NCBI RefSeq assembly: GCF_963678635.1
Contig: NC_087070.1
Location: forward strand, 44,561,467-44,625,466
Reading direction: 5' to 3'
From: Symsagittifera roscoffensis
Taxonomy: Eukaryota; Xenacoelomorpha; Acoela; Convolutidae
DNA: 64,000 nucleotides
Both the position numbers and the translations under genes were made by a program. Of the stretch, positions 11,163 to 23,100 are shown piece after piece (position 1 is the first letter of the stretch; each line of letters begins with the position of its first letter). A model generated the notes under the pieces. The model saw only the letters and a program-made list of their open reading frames with translations. It was not told the DNA's origin and searched no databases.

Positions 11163-14100
11163 GTTCAGTTGGAGAAAGAGAAAGCCAAGTATGAAGACAC
11201 TTACAGAGATCTTAAACTTCAGGAAGATCACGTAGAGAGAGATGAGACTGAATTCAAGGCATTAGTCGGTTAGAACACGTAGCCATTTTTCCGTTATCGT
11301 ACCAGTTACGTCATTTAGGTGAAATGAAGAAAATGTGAGCTCGGTAGGGTTTTTTCCGCCCAATTTCAATCTCAAGGAAAGCCCACAGGTGTCAAGTGTG
11401 GTATCATATTTAAGCCTTATTGCTCGCAATTTAGATTAAAATATTATTTAAACTTTTATAAACTTGTTAAACTAAATCTTATGTCATTTTAAGGGTCAAT
11501 GAACGCAGTTTAGACACATATAAAGGTCGCGAAGTTTTTTTCAGTTTTTTTTTCTTCAGGAAAAGTCTCAAAATGCATGCTGTAATAACAAAAGAAGTGC
11601 ATTTATACTTATGATTGCACATATGAATAGCCTTAGAGATATAAGCACTTTTTCATTCAATTTAAATTTATTTGCTGGAAGGTAGGCAAAATAAGCCCTC
11701 CAATTATGAAAGCTGAAATTGCGCAAAAAAACTTGATCGATTTCTAGTTCCGAAAAGTGATTTCATAATTTAGATTTCCCAGCGGAGTACAAATTTTTAC
11801 TATTTATCCAAATTTCTCAAATTGGGCTAAATTTTCAATTCAAAGAGCTTCATGAACATACTTGTTTTGTTAAAAATTTAAAAGTTGAGGTTTTTCAAAA
11901 AAAATCTATTTTTAAAAGAATTTTTTTTTCAAAGCTCTTTTCCAACTGTCTGTTGGCTATGTTTATGGTTTTTTCTATAAGAAAAACAGTGGAATGTATA
12001 GCAAAAAATATATATATATATTTTTTGTTTGCTCTTTCAATATTTGAAATTCTCTACTTCATCAATTGTACTCCAAACCTTTTGTATTACTTGCACAGCA
12101 ACTGCATAGCCTTTTTTGTTTTTGTTGTCCAAGGTGACTTTTTCATTTTGGTTCAATCACGTCATTTAGGTGACAAAACGGCACTATGGGTTAGCTAGGG
12201 TTTTTTCTGCCCGTTTTCAATTATCTCAAGGAAGTTCCTCAGTAGTCAAGTGTGGTATCAAATTAAAGCCCTGTTTGTTGCAACTTGGATTAAATTGTTA
12301 TTTTGACTCTTTATTGTTTTTTTAAACTAATTTCTTTTCCCCCGTTAAGAGTCAAAGAACATAATTTAGAACACAATATAGAAGTCGTGACAATTTTTTT
12401 CTTTTCTTTTTTCTTCAGAGAAGTCGTACAATTCATGCTCTAATGACAAAAGACTTATAATTGCTCATATGAATGCCCCTAGGTATATATGAACTTTTTC
12501 ATTCATCTTAGTTTCATTTGCTGGAAAGTTCACAAAACGCACTTTTCAATTATGAAAACTGAAACAGTTGGAAAAAACGGATCGATCTCTAGCTTCGATA
12601 TTAGATATTAAATTTTAGATTTCTCAGCAAAAAAAAACAATTTTTCCTCATAATCCAGTTTTCTCAAATTGGGTTTACTTTTTATCACTTCAAAGAGACT
12701 TAAGGCCATAATTGTTTGTTTGAATTTCAAGAAACGACATTTTCTCAATCAATAAGTTTAATTTTTGTCGATCATTGGCTATTTTTCAACTGTCTGATGG
12801 CTATATTTAATTTTAGTCAATTAGAAAGACAGCGGCAGATATAAAAAAAAAATAACTTTTTTAAAATTATTTTTATTCAATTTTTGAAATATTTAGAAAA
12901 CTGAGAAATTTTTTGAAAGTAACAAAATGATATTTTCAAAGATTTCCATGCCAAAAAGAACATTATGAGATTGGTTGGAATGACATCAGTTACTTCAATA
13001 TAGTAATGAATCCATATCATAAAATGCAACAAGATTTTTTGGCATAGCATAAAATAGGTCCGCTTCTATTATCAGATCATAACAAAATTTTAAAGCAGTA
13101 AAAGCATTACTACCACAATTTAAACCAAAAACAGAAATATGTGGGGAGTGTTTGATGATCAGACTCCACAAAGTGTTCCAAATTTGGCAATAATTAACAA
13201 AAAATAGCAGTTTTTGAAGGGATGCCAAATTACATCCTATCGCTTTTGGAAATCCAAGCTCCAAAAACATATCGTTTTTAGCACCAAAATTAGCTTCCAA
13301 GCATGTTTTAACAAATACACTTGGGAGGAATTCAAAATAATTTAGCCTGTCGAGTGATGGCTCGGGTGCAAAATAGAAAAAAATTAGATATGCATGCTTT
13401 ACTCAGCTATTCAAACAAATAACCTTTTGTTAAATTTATCACGAAACAAAGAGACGTTTTAAGTCACCAATAGTCATAATAATATTGATAATTATAATCA
13501 TAATAATCATAATAATCATATTAATCATAAAAATAAAAAATACAAGGTTACACTACTGTTGCTATGAAAGCCAAAAAAAAAATTTTTTTTCACGTATTTC
13601 TGTACCTATCTTTTTCTAAACATTATGCAGAAATTTACAAATTTTCGTTATCTATTTTATGAAGCTCTCAAAACTCATGAGTTAATTTTTCTATTTTTTT
13701 TTTGAAGTAAAGTTTTTGATAACCTCTAAAATTGATTTATCAAACAATATCGAAAAATCAAGGAGTTTTTTTACTCTATTGCTAATTGTTCTGTTTTCAT
13801 AGGCATCTCATCTCCCATTCTCTTTGTCTTAAAACCCGTGTTCTTTTTTATCTCAAGAAAGTAGTAATTACGTTACCTCCAAATCCATGAAAATCAGAGT
13901 CGATAGGGTCAATGATGTGTTCTTTTCTTAAGATCTTTGGAAGATAATTTTTGTATACTTTTTTTTCACGATTTTCAGAGTGTCAGCTTCTTTTGAGTTA
14001 TTGTCATTTTTTAAATCAACCCTATTTACTAAACTAGGTTTTAGCCTACCATATTTCAAATCTGGTTGAATATGAATTTTTTATAATTAGATTGGTGATT

Positions 14101-17100
14101 TATGACTCAGAAACTATTTATGATGATAAATTTTACCTTTGAGCGATCACAACTTAACAATCAACTAGTTTTAATGCTATTTTATTTTATGCTTACCGTT
14201 CAATGTAATTCCAAGATGTTTCATTTTACTTTAAATCGGAATGAGATTTACCGTTGTCACAAGGAAGATCGTTGACATGTTAAAGAGGTTATAAGGGGCA
14301 TAAAATTGAACCTCAGGCGAACCGCATACACAATTGAATGCTTTTTATGTTTTAATTAATGCTTTAATTCACAATTGAATTATTTTTCAATATCAACATA
14401 CTAGTCTCAGTTTCCAGGTATGACTTCAAGATGGCGCGAGGATCCTGAAATCCTACCTTGAAATCTGATGCTAGCATAATAATATTGAAAAACAGCCTCT
14501 GAAAAGCGTTTGGTTTTGTATGGGGCTGCACAAAGGGTCAATTTTAGGCCTCTTATAATATCTTCTTTATGTCAACAATTTTCTTTTCATAGTTAAAAAC
14601 AAAGATATATCTATTTCCTATGAATTAGAGTGCTTTTTGTTATCTATGGAGTGCAATAAGCGTACATTATATGATGATAATAGTAGAGTCCTCATATTTT
14701 TAGCCAAAAATGAACGGCAAATTTAGATGAAATAGCAAAAAATATTAATAATTGGGGCTTAAAATGGAATGAACATTAAAAATTGAAACTTAAGATCTTA
14801 AAATTACTTTAATTGAGAAATTTGAGCTTAAAAGCGAAAAATGCTGGAATTACATTTAACTCTTGGTGTTGCGTATAAAAAATCATATCGATAAAATTTT
14901 TTCAGAAAGGATGTGAGTGATCAGCAGTCTCAAAAGCTTTGGACAGTTCAATGAAAGTAATTGCGATGCTATTTTTGGTTGATAATTTGTTATAAAACGA
15001 GCCCTGTTGATGAAATATTGAGGATGAAATGGCATAAGGATAAGAAATTGGAAATTGTCCAAATTTTTGAAGCAAATATCCTCGATATTTAATATTCTTT
15101 TTCTACAGCCAAGTTTTCGTAATATTTTTTAATGATTTTTTCGCATGCTTTTTTAAACACTGTCCATATTCGCGTGACATTTTAGCATTAATGAATAGAA
15201 TAAAATAATTTTTGCGAGACAGTTGTGGGAGTTACAAAATTTTACAAAATGTTGTAAAGTAAAGCCACATGCTGTTTGAAGCTTCGTTTAATGGATTTCA
15301 AACACGAAAGTAGACCTAAAAATTTTGATGAATCCAAATTAAAATTAATAACGAAAACTAACAGCAATAATGTTGTTTTTCAGGGCTGGATTTAGGGGGG
15401 TAGCTGGGGCCCTCAGGGATTCGAAGCCCTCACGAACCAAAGGCCCCCTTAATTGGTTTTTTATGGCATCCATTTTCGACTACTACATTTATGGCATTTT
15501 GAACCTGTTTTCCTTTCTTAAAAAGTTTGCCTGCGGTGCAGAAATTTTGTCAAAATAGTGTTTTCATAGTGTTCTGGGACCGCTCAGGAAATCGCGAATA
15601 AAGTGCGAGTAGACTACAAAATTGGATGAGTTTGTAAAAACCGTTGCACTTGATTAATGATGTCTCGAGGTTCTAAATCCAGTAGGTCCATCTATTTTCT
15701 CTACCTACTTCACTCGAAGATCCATCATGTGAGACTTCAAGGATGGCGTCTTTGATCAGCGATACCTCAAGAACATGCTCCTTGACTCAGGTTATCCTAA
15801 ACCATCAGAGTGGTGACGAATCATGTTAATACAACTACACTCACTATATCAGAAAGACTAGTTCAACCTCGCAATTGATACCAAGAGTTCAAGCTGATTT
15901 TAAAATCTTTAAAATTGTGTACAAACTGGATGTGTGCCTACTAATTGAATGTTTGCATCCTGATAAAACAAATCTTGGGTTTGTGCATTCACCTTTTTTA
16001 ACCTATTTGATTGTGAATTATGAATTTGTACAGTAGCTTACGCTAACCAATCATGGTACAAAATCAAAAACCTTGGAAATTAGGAACCGGGCTGAAAAAT
16101 TGTCTAGGACTAACGAGTTGTACAAACTTGTTCGGTCGAATCTCGGAAGCGTGACGAATAAACATTGCGCTAGGACAACTCCTCAGCTGAGTCAGCTATC
16201 TCGAAAATATCTAATCGAGTTTCATTTCAGCGAGACATGATGACACAGTGTTCATTAATCTGGAGAAGAGAAGACAGGCCAAGATGCAGGCAGAGGCGGA
16301 GAGCCGGAGCAAGTCGGACAAAGACCTCCAACTGGCCAAACTGGACAACACACTCAAGGACATAGCCACACGCAAGGTAAAACACAAGCCCCCCCCCCCC
16401 CCCACCCCACCCCGATCTGTCCCACAGCCCAGGTTGGCGGGAGGTGATCTACAAACCCCCAAGCGTCAGAACTTCCCCTAACCTCTAGTTTAGAAGAGAA
16501 AATTCTAATGGTGAAGATGTCGACCAGTTGTTCTCGGCACGCTCCGATGATTAAATTTTTCGAAGCTTTTTGTACAACTGAAAGAGTTAAGACATTTCGA
16601 TCAAAAACAGGCTTTCATACTTTGCAAATGAGTGGAAATTTCGTTCTGCGGGTGACACCATACGTGAAGGAGTTGTGATACCCCCTCACCAAAAAAATAA
16701 ACCAAAGGATCTTTCTGATATTTGGTTGCAACATATGTTAAAGATTTATCAAAAAATATCGTCGACCTTTGTGCAAATTAGCTTTGAGGAGAGGAAATGA
16801 ACCGAAAACGTTTTTGGTCAAAACTGCCCTAAAAAAGACAAACGCCCTTTTTCCACCTTTTCCGTATAACTTGCCTGCGGTAACTGCGGTATAGAAATAT
16901 TTGTTATCATAGGGGTAAGCCCGGAAAATCTATTTGATTGACTAACAAAGCCCCTTTTCAACGCTAAAGCTGTTGAACTTTTTTCATGGCGATTATCACG
17001 GTTGATGGGAAATGACGATTATTCGAGGCCCACTCTCATCCATGTTCATGTTCGAGGGAGCGGCATCATTCAAAGTCCAAGAAAAAGAATAAAAACTATT

Positions 17101-20100
17101 AACTCAAGTCCTTCAACAGCATCAATTCTCTGTGAAGAACTGAACTGCTCGTATATTGCTTAGTTTATAAAATGATCTCTTAATACATAGCGTCTATACA
17201 GTTTTGATCCTCTGCTACTTTTGCGTTCGTCTAGGAATCACTGCTAGAGGAGAGTGAAAATCTGCAGTTCTACCATCAGTACATGTTGGAGGTGTGGCGA
17301 GTGGCCGATGGCGAATTTGACGACGTCAGTCAAATTATTTCACGGTCAGGTTTTGTCCAGTTTTAATTGAATTTAGCAAATTCCCATGCTTAATTTTCTT
17401 TGGTGTGATTGAATGAAAAGAAACTTCACTAATTTGAGTCGTGGTGTTCAAGTGTCAATAAACGAAGTGAAGTTGTGTAGTTTTTCAGGAAAAGTCTTAG
17501 AAACTGGTCACGCTCCAATTTGATGTTTTTGTGGTTTGACTTTTTTTTTGCTGAAACCAATTGAAATTACGCTCATCAATAACTAAAGACAAAACAAATG
17601 GCTCAAAAATTTTTTTAAAGAAATCAGTTTTATTTTTTAGTTTTACCAGCGGAATCGAAAATTGCGAAAATGGTGTTTATTTCAACCACAAAACTGAACG
17701 TAGTAGAACATACACGTAACTCTTGTTTTGCTTTAACATTCATCTAATTAAATTTTAAAACTTTTGAAGAGTCAATGAACGTAGTTCAAACTTTTATATA
17801 GGTCGCGATGATTCTTTATTTTTCGTTCTTTTTTTCAGGAAAAGTCGAAAAATTTGTTCAAGGTCAGAATTATTTTTTGTAGTTGACATTTGACATCTTT
17901 TTAGGTTCACCTCATTTCCTTGGTTAAAAAAAGGCAAACTCCACTATCAGAGGGAAAATGTGTGTAGGTCACGAAAAACATGATCGACTTCTAGTTTTAA
18001 AAGTGGAATTTAGTGATAAATTTCCAAGCGAAATAAAAGTTATACCTATTGCAAGTTGAATTAGTTTTGTCGTAAAAGTGTCTACCAAAAATTGTTCTAT
18101 AAGTTGAAAGAGCTTTAAGGCTTTAAATTCGAAAATTATGATTTGTTCACAGGTCCGTGTTTTATTTCTGTTTACCTGCGTTCATTGACGTTTTCCCAAC
18201 TATAAATTGATATGTTTGAATCTGTCTCCAATGATTTTAATTAAATTACATATAATTTGAATGATTCGTCAGGCAGCATCTTCCATATGTACAAAGAGTG
18301 CATTTTTTTGCTTTATTCAGCCAATATGCAGTGCTGATTTAAATTATCCGGGAAAAAAGAAACAAAATTTGTAACTTCAAACGTGTTTTTCTCAAATAGG
18401 GGTTGAAATCGCTTGAAAAGACAACTCGCAACATAAGGCAACTCGCAAAACTTGAGGAAAGCGACAACTTGCAAGTTTTTTAAGCTAATTGGAAAGTTTA
18501 TATTCTCGATTTGAGGTCGCCGGTGGGCGCGCTACGCGCGCGTCGTACATTCGCGGCAATAACCGGCTCTAAATTTTGTATAAAGCCCTATCCTCTGTTG
18601 GCAAGCTCGCAACGACTTGGCGCGACTGCGGCGGTGACTATGTGGTGAGTTGTCTTTTCTTGCAAGTTGTCGCATTACGAGATTAAACAAAAGTGATTCG
18701 AAAATAGCTGCTCAAACTATCTACTTAAATGATTATGGTGCACTTTTTTATTTAAAAATTCGCAACCAAATTTTTCCCTAAAAATGGGTGATGCTGGTTG
18801 TTTTGAAGATAATCAGGAGCTACGCTGAAACCACTGAAATAATTACTTAGAAAACTAAATAAAAAAGCCTCGTACCTGGCTCAATGAAACTCTACAAGGG
18901 AAAAAGTCCAAAAATCTGTATGCGAGAATACATTTGTTGTTTGATAGCTAAAAAAGGTCATTTTTGCTACATAAAATCAAATTGTTTTGCACAACTTTAT
19001 GAAAATTTTACTCATCTAGAACTTTGATAAACTGTGTAAGAGTCTTTTGAAGTTTTCTCATGAATTAATTTGTTAGTTTCAGCGCAGTTATTAATTAACT
19101 AAAAAAGCCGGACTGACCCATTTTTGAGGTACAAGTTTGGTAGCCAATATCAAAATATTGCACCATGATAATTAGGTAAAACATTAAGCATTTTCAAAAG
19201 GTGAAGGTTTAAGTATTTTTAACTCTGATCATTTTTTGTCCAATCTCCAAAAAGTTTACCAAAAAGCAACTTTGAGAAAAACGCATTTGAAGCTCCCGAT
19301 TTTGTTTGTTGTGTACGGTTTCTTATATCAACACTGTACAACCTATGTTAATATATAACCAGGAAATACTTAATGAGCTAATTCGGTCAAATATTCAAAA
19401 CCTAACAAATTTTTGAAAAAAAATTATCAATTTATTTGAACTTTTTTCTTCAAGATTTTGGACATTTATTTCAAATTTTTAATTAATATCTCAATTTGTT
19501 TTTTTTGCAAATTAGCTTGTGCTCAACATTTAGCTCCAGCTTTTTTATTTTGATTCAATTGTACGCTTGCATTCAAACTCATTTAAACTGAATAAATTGA
19601 AGGCAAGTTGTGCTCACCGACATTATATGTGAAAAAGGCGGCAAGAAAGGAAAAATTCTTTTTGTTTCTTCTCAGTTGAAATTAATTATGATAAAAAGTT
19701 CTAGAAGTTTATTTTGTCTTGGGTTATTTAATTCACAAGAAAAAAATAGTAAAACACCGAACTTTTTGAGTTTTTTAAGGAAATCTCTTACCAATGAACC
19801 TTTCATTATTCCACTACAATGTGACTATTTTTTTCAGGGCACATTTCATCTCATTTAAAAAAACTGCAAATTTCTCAAAAAAGTTAGCAATGACGCAAAA
19901 GTGATTTCTACAAATGCAAAATGTAGGCCTTACTTGTTTTACAGCAAAAAGTTTTCAAACAAACAAAAATTTTGACCCATTGTGGTTTATAACAACCAAA
20001 AGCCGTTCTTCATAACCAAAAAGATTTTAGTGATTTTTTCCAGCTCAAATACATGCATCTTAGAATTTTTTGGAGCACCAGGTGTTGTCCTTTTCAGCCC

Positions 20101-23100
20101 ATTGCGTTAATCAGAAGGGTGTCACGATGTCTTGTAGGGGATGAACAGACTATAAAAAGGTGCCCTACAAAACCAAAAATCGAGCGTCATCAAAAACGAC
20201 ATCACACAGAAAGAATCTAACAAAAGCACGATCGTAAAAATACCTGGTATCCACTGTAGCTCCGCCTAATTAAAGCTGAAATGATCCAAATACTAGTAAT
20301 TTTTCAGGATGATACTACGTAATATCTTTCACACGGACTTTATATACTTTACATAACGGGTGCTTTATGAGCATTTGGATGTTAAAAAAGGCTGTATTTC
20401 CAACTGTATTGACGTATACACGTAGGTTTTACTCAGATATAGATTTTTTGTAACTTAATCTGAGCAATCAGTTTCACAGATACTGTAAAGTTTACCCGCG
20501 CTTTTTTTGAGCGCTTGTGAGTTTTTCTCGCAACGCATAACGTTTTTAGCATTTTTGCGTGTTTTATTACAATTGCATCAAGGATCACAAAGTACAGACT
20601 GGCAACCCAATCTTTCTTTCCAAATTTGCAGAAAATACGTCCGCAGTTGCAGCTAAACTTCAGTTTTTCAAGAAATACGCAATTCAAAGGAAGCAAGTTT
20701 ACGGTAACAGACTTTCCACAAGATTGACACGGGACACGGATTTCAATATAAGCCTTTGAGATTGATCAGCAGAAAAGGTTGTCCAAAATTTGAAAACTTC
20801 CGAAAGTTGCCTATTGATAGATCGCATTGAAAACTTTTGCCGTAGAGTCAAGCGAAATACAGCTCTAGCAGTCACAGCATCAATTATTCAATTATTAATT
20901 GCGCTTGATTTCATGTCAAAAAATGAGGGTAGCTTTTCTAGTATCTGCTAAATTGATTGTTTATTCATCAGTAAAAAAAAGTTATTTACTCTCCACTTGT
21001 GAGAATTTATGTAGAAAGCCTTCTTAAAAAACTATCATAGATTATGAAGCACTTAGTACATATTAGGTACAAGCTATATAGAGACTTTATACAAGCTATA
21101 TGCAGATTTTTACCGACCTCACAAAAGATTATATTTTGATTTCTTCTTAGTCGATGAACGCAGTTCACACTCTATTATAGGGCGTGATGATTTGTTTTTT
21201 TTTTCACAAAAAGCCTAAAATTTTTTTTTCGCAATTTGATTTTTTTTTTTTGAAATTCAGTTCAATTGTTTTGTTTAGAGAATGGTAAACTCCACTATCA
21301 AACAGCCAAATAAAGAGGACACAAAAAATAATAAAAACAATAATTTCTTTTTAAGTTTTTGAAATTCATCGTTGAAAGTTTTTTTAAAAAAAACAATGGA
21401 TCTCAAAGAGCAATGACAGTATACAGAGGTTCAATAATATACTCTATAAGATACCCTTGTAATAGTTTTTTACCAATTTTTGCACCTGCGGGTTGCAAGT
21501 TAATTTAGATTTTAATTACGAGGCCAAACTGTCTATTTTGTGAATTGTATGCAATTTCCGCAACAGGGACGCTCTCTTTGTTTTCTTCCTTTGTTCTTTC
21601 GTTTTCAATGATGGTTCCGACAAAATTTTAACAGGTTTAATTATATGTAGATTTCAGAGACCTACATACACCAAATTTTGCATATATACACTGAGTATTT
21701 TGGCCTCGTAATAGTTTAAAGTTTTTTGTCAATAAACCGCGTGTTTTTTCTAGTGCTTATCGGCTCGAGAATTTGAAAAAGGTCGAGCACAAAATATCTG
21801 GGCGAGACATTTGAAAAATATTTTGCTTGAGTCGAGCACGGTTGATCACATTTTTTGTGGTCGAGACTGCAGAAAAGTATCTGGCTTGGCTCAAGTACGT
21901 TCGAGCATATTTTTTAAGTTGTAGAAAGTATTTCAACTGCTTCTTAGGGTCATATTGCCCTTTTCAGGCTTTTTGATGGCTTTACTCGCTTTTTTTATTA
22001 AACCGCTTGAAAGCTGCTCAAATCTTGCTTGAAAAACCGTTCAAAAACGGCCGCAAGAAAATATCGGCTTTTGAGCGGCTTTTTAAAGCACGATTTGAGC
22101 GGCTTGAGCGGTTTTTCCAAAAAAACCGCCCAAACCGCTCAAATCCTGAGCAGTTTTTGAGCGGGATCTCGACTCGGGCAATGCCAATGAAACCTTCCGC
22201 TTTCCAAAAAAAATTTGTTAACTTTGGCGCTGTAATCATTGGTCGAAACCATGCCAGTTTTGTTTCAGATACGGTCGATTCCGCGAGACCTACCGCGATT
22301 TGGGCGAGAGAGAAGAAGTGAACGCCTCTGAGCTGGCCAAGAAGCGGAACGAGTTTGCAGCTAACTACGAAAGAACGAACACTGAGATTGTGGAACTGAC
22401 GAACACTCTGAACACATGCGAGAAACAAATTGGTGAGGTTTTGTATAGGGATTAGTTACTCGTGATAATTGTTCTTTGTAAAAAAAAAAAAAATAACTGG
22501 GGACAAGGGAGCGTGGTTAGCAACCCCCTGCAAAAAACAAATAAAACACATCAGTTGCTTAATTTGAATGGTTTTTTTACAGAGCTATACTTGAAGAAAC
22601 CAGATACCATGGTTCAGGGGCGGATTTAGTGGAGGGGCGGACGTTCTTTTTTGAGGGATTCGACCCCCTGTCGACCCAAAGTGTCCCCCCTTTTTTTCCA
22701 CGCAACATCAGGTACCACAAATAATTATCGAAATGGGTCCAGTGATAGAATAAATTGAAACGCTTTCAAAAACTTTTAAAAAACTCAAAATTTTGTCTCT
22801 ATATATTTTTTCATTTTTAGTTTGTCTTTCATTTTTGAAAACAAATTTTGTCAATTTCTACAAGTTTGTAGATTTTTTATGAATATGATGGCAACACTCT
22901 GTGCTACTTGCGCAGCAACCGGCTAGTCTTTTTCCATTATAGTCCCTTTTCTGTTTCCTTTCTTCCAATTTGTCAAGTCAACAATTCTATTTGATATAAC
23001 AGAAGAAAATTAGGAAAAAGTTTGCAACAAACAATTTTAATGGAAAGAGCAAACTCAAACTTATCACAAAATCATCTCAAGGCCATCTTGCAAAAAGGGA

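Noticed and set aside
20433-20759. Open frames on both strands in a G/C-richer intron patch
   Set aside because: Neither translation shows a known domain or splice context; left as unassigned sequence.
22007-22428. Overlapping frames on both strands, 104 and 136 codons
   Set aside because: They combine the GAGCGG palindrome block with the exon 22269-22432; only the exon frame is supported.
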